Position numbers and translations under genes: made by a program
Notes under the pieces: model-generated
Database searches by the model: none
Seen by the model: only the letters and a program-made list of their open reading frames with translations
What the model was told of the DNA's origin: nothing
DNA from: Desulfovibrio intestinalis
GTDB lineage: Bacteria; Desulfobacterota; Desulfovibrionia; Desulfovibrionales; Desulfovibrionaceae
Reading direction: 5' to 3'
Assembly: GCF_014202345.1 (NCBI RefSeq)
Contig: NZ_JACHGO010000001.1
Coordinates: 248,001-312,000, forward strand
Length of the DNA: 64,000 nt
In this document: in pieces, positions 42,480 through 51,382 of the stretch
How positions within the stretch are numbered: the first letter of the stretch is position 1
Layout: each line of letters starts with the position of its first letter

Positions 42480-44018
42480 ATGCACAAGCACAGCGAGTAC
42501 CTGAACCGCATACTGTTGAGCCGCGTTTATGACGTGGCGGTGGAGACTCCTCTTGAAGAAGCCAAGACCCTTTCCCGGCGTCTCGGCAACCGAATTTTTT
42601 TCAAGCGTGAAGACTTTCAGCCTGTTTTTTCCTTCAAGCTGCGCGGCGCGTATAACAAAATGGCCCGCCTTTCGCCTGAAGACCTGCGGCGCGGTGTTAT
42701 TGCGGCTTCAGCCGGAAACCATGCCCAAGGCGTGGCCCTGGCCGCGCGCAAGCTTGGTTGTGAGGCCACCATTGTCATGCCCGTGACCACACCAGCCATT
42801 AAAGTGGACGCAGTGCGCCGCCTGGGTGGTCAGGTTGTTCTGTCGGGTGAGTCATTTAGCGATGCATGGCAACATACGCTTGATCTTATCAAGGAAAGCG
42901 GCTGCATTTATATTCCGCCTTTTGATGACCCAGATGTCATAGCTGGTCAGGGCACCATCGCTATGGAAATTCTTCGTCAGCACCCTGGCGATATTCACGC
43001 GGTTTTTGTTCCCATCGGCGGCGGCGGCATGGCGGCTGGCGTTGCGGCTTACATTAAAAATTTGCGCCCTGAAATCCGCGTTATCGGTGTAGAGCCTGTG
43101 GATTCTGACGCCATGCGCCGCTCGGTTATGGCCGGGCACCGAGTGGAACTGCAGGATGTGGGCCTGTTTGCCGACGGCGTGGCCGTGAAGCTCGTGGGCG
43201 AACACACTTTTGCCCTGTGCCGTGACCTGCTGGACGATATTATCGTTGTGGATACCGACGCCATTTGCGGTGCCATAAAGGATATTTTTGAAGATACACG
43301 CCTGGTGGCCGAGCCGGCTGGCGCTCTGGCCCTGGCTGGGCTGCGGGCCTATGCTGCGGATAGCGGCTTACGTGACGCTACCCTGGTGGCCATCATCAGC
43401 GGCGCCAACATGAATTTTGACCGCCTGAGCCATGTGGTTGACCGGTCAGAAATTGGCGCACACCGCGAAGCCTTATTGGCCGTGGCCATTCCAGAAGCTG
43501 TAGGCAGTTTTCGTGCTTTGTGCGCCTCCTTCGGCAGTCGCAACATTACCGAATTGTGCACGCGTTTTTCCGATCCGGAAAAGGCGCGTGTGCTGGTGGG
43601 TATCAAAATCAGCGGGCGCGACGATGTGTCCGAGGTGCTTGCAGAGTTGCGTGGCAAGGGCTTCGAGGCCATTGATCTGACGGATAACGAACTCGTCAAA
43701 ATGCATCTGCGGCATCTTGTGGGCGGTAATGCGCCTCAGGTTCTGCACGAACGGCTGTTGCGTTTTACCTTTCCGGAACGGCCCGGCGCGTTGCTGGATT
43801 TTATGGACGCCATGCGCGTGGACTTCAGCATAACGCTGTTTCAGTATCGGTATCACGGTGCAGATTTTGGCCGTGTGCTGGTGGGTTTTGAGGCTCCTGA
43901 AGAAAAGCGCGAAGCCTTTGAAGACTTTTTACATCGGGTTGAACGTATGGGCTACCCCCATGTGGAAGAAACGGAAAATCCCGCGTACAAGATGTTTTTG
44001 GGCTGGCATGAAAACTAG
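42480..44018 (+). CDS. ilvA: threonine dehydratase, biosynthetic
   Basis: This 512-aa PLP enzyme deaminates threonine to 2-oxobutanoate for isoleucine synthesis. It has the PLP Lys in FSFKLRGAYNKMA, AGNHAQGVALAA, the phosphate loop GGGGMAAGVA and two C-terminal ACT-like regulatory domains (about 325-510), the long form of E. coli IlvA that isoleucine inhibits. CAAGGA precedes the ATG. Confidence 0.95.
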   Translation: MHKHSEYLNRILLSRVYDVAVETPLEEAKTLSRRLGNRIFFKREDFQPVFSFKLRGAYNKMARLSPEDLRRGVIAASAGNHAQGVALAARKLGCEATIVMPVTTPAIKVDAVRRLGGQVVLSGESFSDAWQHTLDLIKESGCIYIPPFDDPDVIAGQGTIAMEILRQHPGDIHAVFVPIGGGGMAAGVAAYIKNLRPEIRVIGVEPVDSDAMRRSVMAGHRVELQDVGLFADGVAVKLVGEHTFALCRDLLDDIIVVDTDAICGAIKDIFEDTRLVAEPAGALALAGLRAYAADSGLRDATLVAIISGANMNFDRLSHVVDRSEIGAHREALLAVAIPEAVGSFRALCASFGSRNITELCTRFSDPEKARVLVGIKISGRDDVSEVLAELRGKGFEAIDLTDNELVKMHLRHLVGGNAPQVLHERLLRFTFPERPGALLDFMDAMRVDFSITLFQYRYHGADFGRVLVGFEAPEEKREAFEDFLHRVERMGYPHVEETENPAYKMFLGWHEN

Positions 44019-44060
44019 GGCCTGTTTCTAGGGGCTGCTTCTATAAGCTTGCTTCTAAAA

Positions 44061-44208
44061 CAGATTAACTACGAAATGTATTACATTTCACAGTTGGCAT
44101 TCTGCCGAAAACACAATTTTCGGCAGAATCTATGCCGAGTAGCGGCGCGTTGCACTCTTGTGCAATGTTAGAGCAGTTAGGCTTTTTCAAAGTTAACATG
44201 CTCTGAGC
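44061..44208 (-). repeat. palindromic intergenic repeat, copy A (inverted)
   Basis: In reverse orientation to the copy at 58263. It contains GAAATGTATTACATTTC, the 13-bp hairpin ATTCTGCCGAAAA/TTTTCGGCAGAAT, TTGCACTCTTGTGCAA and the CTTTTTCAAAGTTAACATGCTCT end. It lies 42 nt after ilvA. Confidence 0.75.
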
Positions 44209-44238
44209 AATTCTCTTGCCAATTGGCTGTAAAAGCGG

Positions 44239-44300
44239 TCCTTTTCTTCCTGGTCAGGTATTCTTGCGAATCTGACCTGGAAGAAAAGGATCGTTTTTTT
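44239..44300 (+). terminator. rho-independent terminator
   Basis: A 19-bp stem with one mismatch (TCCTTTTCTTCC then GGTCAG; arms 44239-44257 and 44272-44290) is followed by TCGTTTTTTT. Confidence 0.85.
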
Positions 44301-44420
44301 GTTTGCGGGCCAGTTCCGTTACCTGGAAAACCCCTCTTGGATTGACCGTTACAGTTGGACTGCTTGTGTGGCACCGTGAGAAAAATATCAGGCAATGCTT
44401 GATATTGCTGGCAGAAATGA

Positions 44421-44453
44421 AAAAGGCCGTGCGTTTACGACGCACGGCCTTTT
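44421..44453. terminator. bidirectional terminator hairpin
   Basis: AAAAGGCCGTGCG-TTTACGA-CGCACGGCCTTTT, a perfect 13-bp stem with A and T tracts on both sides. It lies downstream of the ABC permease gene. Confidence 0.8.
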
Positions 44454-44610
44454 GAATGTCTTTGTGGAATCAGTACGAGCAAAGGGCTTAAATCTTACCG
44501 GGAGTTTTAATTCAAGCTTGATCCATCTGCTGCAAAAGAACGTCTTGTTTTACTGTCGTCATGTCATGCAGGGGGCGGCGATCAGTAAAAACTGTGCTGG
44601 AAAATGCGCG

Positions 44611-45279
44611 TTAGCGGGCTCCGAAGCCCGGAACATGAAAACGCTTCTCAAGCCAGCGCAAAAAGAAGGTGGCCAGTGTTACCATGCCAAGGTAATAGGC
44701 TCCTACTGTGATGAAAACTTCGGTAAAACGAAACGTGTCCGAGGCCACAACCTTGCCCTCGCCCATAAGCTCCATACAGGTCACAAGGTAGGCAAGAGAG
44801 CTGTACTTGATGAGGTAGATTATCTCATTGCCGCAACCGGGCAGGGCGCGGCGGGCAGCCTGAGGAACCACTATCCAGGCTACAGTCTGCCATGTGCTGA
44901 AGCCCAGAGCTTCAGCGGCGCGTATCTGCCCCTGACGGATAGAGAGCAGGGCTCCCCGCACATATTCACTCTGGTAGGCCGCCGTGCAGAGAGTAAAGCT
45001 TGTGAGGGCTGCACCATAAGGCGGAAAGTATATGCCAAGCTTGGGCAGTGCGTAGTAGATCATCATCAATTGCACAACAAGGGGCACGCCGCGCACCACT
45101 GCTGTGAAGCCGTCACCAAGGCGGCGCATCCAGCGCGGCCCAAAGGAACGTGCACAGCCTAGAAGCACGCCGCCCACAAAGCCCAGACTGCCCGCAGGGA
45201 TAATGAGTGCCAGTGAAACGAGCAAGCCTTTGTTGAGGGCAGGAAGAAGCTCGTTGCTGAAAAAGGCCGTGTCCAGCAC
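44611..45279 (-). CDS. amino-acid ABC transporter permease (HisM/GlnP family)
   Basis: The 222-aa membrane protein has five or more hydrophobic segments and the HisMQ-family ATPase-contact loop (GALLSIRQGQIRAAEALGFSTWQTVAWIVVPQA). The GTG at 45279 has GGGGGG 5 nt upstream, 2 nt after the ATPase stop. It forms a four-gene uptake operon with the ATPase, a second permease and the binding protein. Confidence 0.9.
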   Translation of the reverse strand: MLDTAFFSNELLPALNKGLLVSLALIIPAGSLGFVGGVLLGCARSFGPRWMRRLGDGFTAVVRGVPLVVQLMMIYYALPKLGIYFPPYGAALTSFTLCTAAYQSEYVRGALLSIRQGQIRAAEALGFSTWQTVAWIVVPQAARRALPGCGNEIIYLIKYSSLAYLVTCMELMGEGKVVASDTFRFTEVFITVGAYYLGMVTLATFFLRWLEKRFHVPGFGAR

Positions 45280-45280
45280 G

Positions 45281-46039
45281 CTAGCCCCCCATCTCCAACA
45301 GGCGTTGGCAGAAGTCGCGCGTGCGCGTGGTGGAGCCCTCTGCCAGAAGCACGTCGGGCGCTCCCTGTTCAATGAGCTTGCCTTGCTCCATAAATATGAT
45401 TTCAGTGGCCAGGGCACGGGCAAAGTCCATCTGGTGCGTGGCCATAATCATTGTCATACCGCCGCCAGCAAGGTCGCGAATGACGGCCAGAACTTCGCCC
45501 ACCAGTTCCGGGTCCAGAGCTGAGGTGGGTTCGTCCAGCAAGATGACCTTGGGGTCCATAGCCAGGGCGCGGGCCATAGCCACTCGCTGCTTCTGGCCGC
45601 CGGAAAGCTGGGCAGGGTAGAGCAGGGCACGGCGGGCAAGCCCCACGCGGGCAAGCTCTTCTTGTGCACGGGCTTTGGCGTCTTTGGGATTCATGCCGCG
45701 CACCTTGCGCAGAGCAATGGCCACGTTTTCCTCAGCAGTAAGATGGTCAAACAGGTTGAAATCCTGAAAGATCATACCTACCTGCGCGCGAAACGCGCAC
45801 AAAGCTGGTTTGCTCGTGCGGTCAAGCCTCTGCCCTTCAAGGTAAATGTCGCCCTTATCAGGGGGAATGAGGCAGTTAATGCTCTGAAGCAGGGTGCTTT
45901 TGCCAGCACCTGACGGCCCTATGAGCACCTTGAGTTCACCACGGCGTACCGAGAGGCTGCAATTGTTCAGAATGGGCTTGCCGCCCAGCATCTTCGAGAT
46001 GCCCTCGATGCGCAAAATAGCTTGTTCGTCCACATTCAT
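45281..46039 (-). CDS. amino-acid ABC transporter ATP-binding protein (GlnQ-like)
   Basis: The 252-aa ATPase has Walker A GPSGAGKST, Q loop MIFQDFNLFDHLT, signature LSGGQKQRVAMARAL, Walker B VILLDEPTSALD and H-loop ATHQMDFA. It belongs to the polar amino-acid uptake (PAAT) type and sits between the two permease genes with 1-3 nt gaps. Confidence 0.93.
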   Translation of the reverse strand: MNVDEQAILRIEGISKMLGGKPILNNCSLSVRRGELKVLIGPSGAGKSTLLQSINCLIPPDKGDIYLEGQRLDRTSKPALCAFRAQVGMIFQDFNLFDHLTAEENVAIALRKVRGMNPKDAKARAQEELARVGLARRALLYPAQLSGGQKQRVAMARALAMDPKVILLDEPTSALDPELVGEVLAVIRDLAGGGMTMIMATHQMDFARALATEIIFMEQGKLIEQGAPDVLLAEGSTTRTRDFCQRLLEMGG

Positions 46040-46042
46040 GGC

Positions 46043-46735
46043 TTATCCCACGCCCATGCCTTCCGAGCCCATTCCTGAGGAATAGCCCGGCACATGGACC
46101 TTTTCTTCCAGCCGGCGCAAAACTTTCAGCACCACCAGAGTCAGCAGAAAATAAATACAGCCCGCCGCTGCGTACAGGGCCAGATGTTCGTGCGTACGCG
46201 CGGCCACAAAAGATGTTCTGGCCATGATATCCTGCGTGCCAAGAACGTAGCAAATGGCCGAATCCTTGAGCAGGATCGAAAATTCGTTGGCCCATCCCGG
46301 TATGGAAAGACGCATGGCCTGAGGCAAGATAATGGTGCAAATACCGGTGGTTTCGCCCATGCCAAGAGCGCGGGCCGCGTTGAGCTGCCCCTGCGGCAGG
46401 CTTTCAATGGCTCCACGGAAAATTTGAGATTGGTAGGCCGTGCTGGTGCAGCCGAGCACAAGGCAGCATACCAAAAAAGGATCTGCCGGAAGGCCCAGGC
46501 TGATGAAAAGCCCGTAGCACAGGAAGAGCAGCACAAGAATGGGCACACCGCGGAAAAACCATACATAGAGCGCAACCAAACGGCGCAGCCAAGGACCGCC
46601 ATACACCTGGGCCACGGCCAAGGGCACGCCGAGCACAAGGCCCATCGCCAGAGAGATGGTCACATTGCCAACTGTGACCAGACTGCCAGACAGCATGGAA
46701 GGCAGAGCGTGGTAAACTACAAGAAGTGAATCCAT
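46043..46735 (-). CDS. amino-acid ABC transporter permease
   Basis: The 230-aa integral membrane protein has the family loop IFRGAIESLPQGQLNAARALGMG and VWFFRGVPILVLLF. ATG 46735 gives a normal N-terminus, and an upstream start at 46807 would add 24 unlikely residues. It pairs with the permease at 44611 as a heterodimeric channel. Confidence 0.9.
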   Translation of the reverse strand: MDSLLVVYHALPSMLSGSLVTVGNVTISLAMGLVLGVPLAVAQVYGGPWLRRLVALYVWFFRGVPILVLLFLCYGLFISLGLPADPFLVCCLVLGCTSTAYQSQIFRGAIESLPQGQLNAARALGMGETTGICTIILPQAMRLSIPGWANEFSILLKDSAICYVLGTQDIMARTSFVAARTHEHLALYAAAGCIYFLLTLVVLKVLRRLEEKVHVPGYSSGMGSEGMGVG

Positions 46736-46825
46736 ATGCGGGAGTTTGCCGTAGGTTGGGCAGAACAGCGCGGACCGCCGGAAAATCCAGCGATCCGCGC
46801 CAGCCAATCAGCGCTATTGCGTTGT

Positions 46826-47569
46826 TTACTTGTTCAGGTATTTCTTCTGCAGCTCCTGCCAATAAGGATCGGCCATGAGCTTTTTGTAGCCATCATTGAT
46901 GAGCTTTTGCAGTTCCTTGTCATCCTTGCGCATGGCAACGCCGAATTTGTCGGGTTCGCCGTGGGTGCCAGCCTTTTTCACGCCACGTCCCTTGGAGATG
47001 GCGTCATCGGCGGGCAGCTCGTCCATAAGGGCCACTTCAATGCGGCCATTGAGCAGGTCTTCTACCGCAAGAGGAGCGGATTCATAGAAACGCAGTTCAA
47101 AGGGATAGCCCTTTTCCTGCTGTTCCTGCTTGATGGCGTTGGCTTCGGAGGTGCCGCGCTGCACGCCGAGCTTGACCTTCTTGGTCAGAACATCCTGCGG
47201 GGTCAGCGTGGAGTTGGCGGGGACAAGAAACACGCGTGAAACGGTCCAGTAAGGATCAGAAAATTCAACAACCTTGGCGCGTTCGGGCGTGATGCTCATG
47301 CCAGAATCAACCATGTCGATCTGTTTGGCTACAAGGGCAGGAATGATGCCGTCCCACGCCATGGGCTTATGGGTAATTTCAAAGCCCATATTTTTGGCTA
47401 TCCAGTTGAGGGAGTCTACGTCAAAGCCAGCGGGTTGACCGGTTTTTTCGTCTACATAGGCGAAAGGCGGGTAATTGGGGTCAATGCCGTTCACATAGCT
47501 TTTTTTTGCAAAAGCGGGCACGGCAGCCATAACGGCGGCCAGCAGTGCGCAGACAAGAAGTTTTTTCAT
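46826..47569 (-). CDS. amino-acid-binding periplasmic protein (SBP family 3)
   Basis: This 247-aa solute-binding protein has a signal peptide (MKKLLVCALLAAVMAAVPAFA). The typical family-3 core follows: DPNYPPFAYVDEKTGQPAGFDVDS, PALVAKQIDMVDSGMSITPERAKVVEFSDPY and GVQRGTSEANA. The ATG follows GAGGGGG. It is the first gene of the transporter operon. The ligand (probably a polar amino acid) cannot be read from sequence. Confidence 0.92.
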   Translation of the reverse strand: MKKLLVCALLAAVMAAVPAFAKKSYVNGIDPNYPPFAYVDEKTGQPAGFDVDSLNWIAKNMGFEITHKPMAWDGIIPALVAKQIDMVDSGMSITPERAKVVEFSDPYWTVSRVFLVPANSTLTPQDVLTKKVKLGVQRGTSEANAIKQEQQEKGYPFELRFYESAPLAVEDLLNGRIEVALMDELPADDAISKGRGVKKAGTHGEPDKFGVAMRKDDKELQKLINDGYKKLMADPYWQELQKKYLNK

Positions 47570-47943
47570 GCTCAGTTTCCCCCTCGGAATATGGCGGTGG
47601 CCGTTGGCGGATGAGCCACGCGGGTGCATGGCGGTAGCCGTCTAAGGATGGACATGCGCTGCGGCAAAACCGCATGAGCGCACAGGCGCGTGCAGGCAGG
47701 CACCAGGCTTGCCTCGGCGCGAACTACGGCAAAACAATGGTTTTATCTAACAGAAGCTTTGTCGTGACGCAAGGGCGGCATAGCTGACCGCTTTGTTATT
47801 TGCAGCATAACTAAATATGGTATATTTATGCTGCATTATGAGTAACATCCGGCAACGCATGTAGAGATGTTTTACTCGGATATATTTAAAATGCCGTACT
47901 GGCTCCAGCCAGGTTTTCAGCCTTCCGCAACGCTTTTTTGGGC
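47570..47943. other. divergent intergenic region
   Basis: AT-rich DNA around 47800-47890 (TAAATATGGTATATTTATG) probably carries promoters for the transporter operon and the sugar transferase. No gene is seen. Confidence 0.4.
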
Positions 47944-49353
47944 ATGATGACTATGACGAAGACCTCGTTTTGGGAACAGCTTTCCACGCTGACCGGCATT
48001 TCAACGCAAAAGCTTTTGCTCTGCTTTTTTGACCTGCTGGCTCTTCTTGGAACGGCCCTGCTTGTTTTTTTTGTGCGTGCCGCGTTTGGTGGTCTTGATC
48101 CGGTGTTGTACCACTGGGTGGTGCCCATGCTTTTTTTGGGGCCTTTTTTTGGGGCCGGGTTGGGGCTTTACCAGACTATCAGTCCCGCGCCGCACCGTGA
48201 GCTCAAAGCTCTGTTTCAATTGGTCAGCCTGCTGTACGCCATTATTCTGGCCGTTCTCTTTTTGTCCAAGATGGGGGATGCTTACTCACGCATTGTCATC
48301 ATGGGCAGTTGGGCTGCAACACTGTTCACCATGCCCTTGGCGCGCTATCTGTGCCGGCGTATTTATTCCCGCAAACGCTGGTGGGGCAAGCCTCTGGTTA
48401 TTTTTGACCATTGCAGGGAAGGGCGCGAATTGTGGCGGTATCTCAAACGGCACCCTGAAAGAGGCTTGAATCCCACTGCCATTTACGATCTGCCCGATAC
48501 CCCTGATGAAATGCGACTGCTGTTCATCTCTGTCTCTGCCCGGTATCCCAAGGCAATGGCCCTGCTTCTGCAAAAAGTGGGTCAGGCGCCGGACACGGAC
48601 GTTACTACAGAAGCTTGCCGCTACTTTAGCAATACCTTGGTAGTGCCTGCATTTGGTGGCGGGTTTCGGGTGCACTGGCTGACGCCGCGTGATCTTGGCA
48701 GCGCCGTCGGGCTGCTGGTGCGCCAGAATTTGCGTGACAAGAGAAGGCTTTTCGTCAAGCGCTGTCTTGACCTGTTTTTGTGCCTTATGGGAGCGGTCAT
48801 TCTGCTGCCTCTCGGCGCTGCCCTGGCTCTCATCATAAAGGCAGACAGTCCTGGCCCGGTTTTTTACCGGCAGAAGCGCGTTGGCCAGCATGGGAGAGAA
48901 ATTCGCATCTTCAAGTTTCGCACTATGGTGCAGAATGCGGACAGTGTTCTCAAAGAAGTGTTGGCGCGCGACGCTTCTCTGCGTCAGGAATGGGCATGCG
49001 ACCGGAAGCTCAAGTGTGATCCCCGAATTACCCGTGTGGGGCGTCTGCTGCGCAAACTCAGTCTTGATGAACTGCCCCAGCTTATCAACGTTGTTATGGG
49101 CGACATGAGCCTTGTTGGACCGCGCCCCATTGTGCATTCTGAAGAGAAAAAATACGGCGCTGTGTTTGAAGAGTACTGCATGGTCAAGCCCGGCATCACC
49201 GGGTTATGGCAAGTTTCCGGGCGCAATAACACCACATATCAGGAACGGGTAAATTTCGACCAGTACTATATCAACAACTGGTCGGTGTGGATGGATTTGT
49301 GGATTCTGGGCAAGACTGTCCCCGTGGTCATTCTGGGGTACGGAGCCTATTAG
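47944..49353 (+). CDS. undecaprenyl-phosphate sugar phosphotransferase (WbaP/WcaJ-like)
   Basis: The 469-aa polyprenyl-phosphate hexose-1-phosphate transferase starts exopolysaccharide or O-antigen repeat units on undecaprenyl phosphate. Four N-terminal membrane segments (about 22-130), a soluble linker and a fifth hydrophobic hairpin (about 280) precede the catalytic domain: [26 protein letters not shown] and [13 protein letters not shown]. The start among clustered ATGs and a TTG is uncertain by a few codons. Confidence 0.9.
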   Translation: MMTMTKTSFWEQLSTLTGISTQKLLLCFFDLLALLGTALLVFFVRAAFGGLDPVLYHWVVPMLFLGPFFGAGLGLYQTISPAPHRELKALFQLVSLLYAIILAVLFLSKMGDAYSRIVIMGSWAATLFTMPLARYLCRRIYSRKRWWGKPLVIFDHCREGRELWRYLKRHPERGLNPTAIYDLPDTPDEMRLLFISVSARYPKAMALLLQKVGQAPDTDVTTEACRYFSNTLVVPAFGGGFRVHWLTPRDLGSAVGLLVRQNLRDKRRLFVKRCLDLFLCLMGAVILLPLGAALALIIKADSPGPVFYRQKRVGQHGREIRIFKFRTMVQNADSVLKEVLARDASLRQEWACDRKLKCDPRITRVGRLLRKLSLDELPQLINVVMGDMSLVGPRPIVHSEEKKYGAVFEEYCMVKPGITGLWQVSGRNNTTYQERVNFDQYYINNWSVWMDLWILGKTVPVVILGYGAY

Positions 49354-49494
49354 AGCATTTTAACTTTGAAAAAGTTTAACAGCGCTAACGTTGCGTGAGT
49401 GCAACTCGTTGTAACACGGCGTGGATTTTGCCGAGATTATATTTTTTAGCAGAATAGCAGCGTTGAACGATCAAGCATTTCAAAGCTGGTCTGC
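49352..49494 (+). repeat. palindromic intergenic repeat, copy B (degenerate)
   Basis: Begins AGAGCATTTTAACTTTGAAA, then TTGCGTGAGTGCAA and CGGCGTGGATTTTGCCGA, and ends CATTTCAAAGC. It has the same order as copy C with many changes. It lies at the 3' end of the sugar transferase. Confidence 0.6.
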
Positions 49495-49530
49495 CAGACT
49501 CTTCAATCAGCGTATCTGGCAGTGTTTTTC

Positions 49531-50640
49531 TTAAGCTTGCCCCATAGTCATAGCACGGCAGGCCGTGTCGACCTCGCGAGCAAAGCGGGTTTGAAAGTGG
49601 TGCTCTGAAAAATTCTCCGCATGACGGCGAATAAGGGCAGGGTCAAAGCCCATTTCACATTGCTCAAATTCATTAATTGCCGTTGCCAAGGCTTCTGGGG
49701 TCTGCTGATCGAAAAACAGCCCCGTTTCGTGATTTCGCACTGTTTCTAATGCGCCGCCCCGCCCATAGGCCAGAACTGGCACACCGCTTGCCGCAGCTTC
49801 CAGCGGCACAATACCAAAATCCTCCTCCCCCGGAAAAAGCAAAGCCTTGCTGTTTGCCAGCGCCGCTGCGGCTTGACTGTCCTCCACTCGTCCGAGAAAG
49901 CGCACCGTCGGTCCAGCCAAGGCTTTGAGCTTATCCATTTCTTCGCCCTCACCCATGACCACTAGCGGTTTTTCGAGCATGGTGCAGGCCCTGACGGCCA
50001 AGTCCACCCGCTTGTAGGCAGTCAGCCGCCCGAAGCAGAGGTAGTGCTCTCCGCCGGGGCTGCTTTTGGGCGTGAAACTGCTGGTATTCACAGGTGGGGG
50101 CACGACGGCGGCGTCACGCCGCCAATGTTTGCGGATCCGGCGCGCCACATTGTGTGAATTGGCCACGAAGTGGTCCACTCTAAAAGAGCTGGCCAGATCC
50201 CATCGACGAAGAGAAGGCAGGAGCAGGCGCATGCCACAGCGAGTCAAAACGCCAGCTGTGGAGAGATATTCTGCCCAGTTATCCCACAGGTAACGCATGG
50301 GGGTGTGGCAATAACAGATGTGCGGGGTATCGGCCCTGGTAATCACGCCCTTGGCCGGGCCAGATTCGCTGGAGATCACCAAGTCGTAGCTCGTGAGATC
50401 AAGCTGCTCGAGGGCCAGAGGCATAAGCGGCAGATAGCTCTGGTAGCGTTTCTTGCTGAAGGGCAGTTTATTGATGAATGTCGTGTGGATGGGGTGCTCG
50501 GCTATGACCGGAGAAAGCTTGTGCGGGTCAAGAACGTGCGTATAGATATGAGCTTGGGGGTACAAGCGGCATAAAGATTCCAATACTTTTTCGCCCCCGC
50601 CCATATTGACGAGCCAGTAATGTACGATGGCTACGCGCAC
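49531..50640 (-). CDS. family 4 glycosyltransferase
   Basis: This 369-aa GT-B glycosyltransferase starts at GTG 50640 with GGAGGA 6 nt upstream; the ATG at 50664 lacks such a site. It has the N-domain HYWLVNMGGGEKVLESL, a glycine loop, CFGRLTAYKRVDLAVRAC and the C-domain signature FPGEEDFGIVPLEAAASGVPVLAYGRGG. It faces the initiating transferase, so both probably build a surface polysaccharide. Confidence 0.9.
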   Translation of the reverse strand: MRVAIVHYWLVNMGGGEKVLESLCRLYPQAHIYTHVLDPHKLSPVIAEHPIHTTFINKLPFSKKRYQSYLPLMPLALEQLDLTSYDLVISSESGPAKGVITRADTPHICYCHTPMRYLWDNWAEYLSTAGVLTRCGMRLLLPSLRRWDLASSFRVDHFVANSHNVARRIRKHWRRDAAVVPPPVNTSSFTPKSSPGGEHYLCFGRLTAYKRVDLAVRACTMLEKPLVVMGEGEEMDKLKALAGPTVRFLGRVEDSQAAAALANSKALLFPGEEDFGIVPLEAAASGVPVLAYGRGGALETVRNHETGLFFDQQTPEALATAINEFEQCEMGFDPALIRRHAENFSEHHFQTRFAREVDTACRAMTMGQA

Positions 50641-51097
50641 GTTTGTTCCTCCGTATTTATCCATTATCGGAAAGTTGATTCAGTGGATTTTGGGGCAGAT
50701 TAACTTTGAAAGTGTAGATTATCAAAGTTTAAGGCATGTATGTTACAGTATTTTACTGTGTAAATAGCTGTGCTGTTTTTGCGCCAGACGTTACTGCGCA
50801 GGAAGTTGAAAATTGCAACAGCACCTGCAAGAAACAGGTTGCGTCTGTGCTTGCGGGGGCTTCACCCGTTGCTTCGCAGAGCCGTGTTTTACACAAGCGG
50901 TCTTCAAGCGTGTCCTGAACACAACTTTTTAAGCCTGCGGGCAACGGCTCAAGCTGCTCCTACGCCGAATATTTCAAAATGAATATGAACTGATTGACAA
51001 TAGCAGTACTCTTGCCGCCCGTAAACCGCCTATTTTACAGTAAAGGCCCCGGAAAACAATTCCAGGGCCTTTACTGTATTATGGATAACGTTTTGTC
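50641..51097. other. intergenic region with repeat fragment
   Basis: A 40-nt fragment at 50693-50732 (CAGATTAACTTTGAAA and its partial dyad) matches one end of the palindromic repeat family. A 60-codon frame at 50736 has no ribosome site and no homology I can see. Confidence 0.4.
51042..51072 (-). terminator. terminator of the metal ATPase/HMA2 pair
   Basis: AAAGGCCC then GGAA, and TTCC then GGGCCTTT, a near-perfect 13-bp stem 26 nt after the HMA2 gene on the minus strand. Confidence 0.7.
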
Positions 51098-51382
51098 TTA
51101 GAATTTCGGCACATCAGCAGGTTTTCCTGCCTTGACCTTATCCAGATAGACAGCCCACGCTTCGCCGATGGCAAAGAGGCGATCCCTGGGGATGGCCGTG
51201 CTGTCATAGGTAAGCAGCACGGAACCGCTCACGGGATTGCATTCCACGGAAATGACCCCGGCAATGGCTTTCATACGAGCTTCAGCCAGGGCTGCCACAG
51301 CTTCATTGTGCAGGGCAGGGTGACGTATGCGCACTCGGCCATCTACGAAACTACGCACATATTTAAGAAGATGCAGGGTGCT
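51098..51382 (-). CDS. HMA2-type metal-binding domain protein
   Basis: In this 94-aa protein GRVRIRHPALHN opens a ferredoxin-like HMA2 fold, continuing IAGVISVECNPVSGSVLLTYD. The CxxC of classical HMA domains is absent. TTG 51382 is chosen because GAGGAGAG lies 6 nt upstream. It overlaps the ATPase stop by 20 nt. It resembles the HMA2 protein at 54716 and probably partners the adjacent ATPase. Confidence 0.7.
   Translation of the reverse strand, partial: STLHLLKYVRSFVDGRVRIRHPALHNEAVAALAEARMKAIAGVISVECNPVSGSVLLTYDSTAIPRDRLFAIGEAWAVYLDKVKAGKPADVPKF

Noticed and set aside
42293..42532. 79-codon frame overlapping the ilvA start
   Set aside because: It overlaps ilvA out of frame and has no homology or start signal.
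50736..50918. 60-codon frame in the region after the glycosyltransferase
   Set aside because: There is no SD, and Cys/Ser-rich noise-like sequence appears on both strands.
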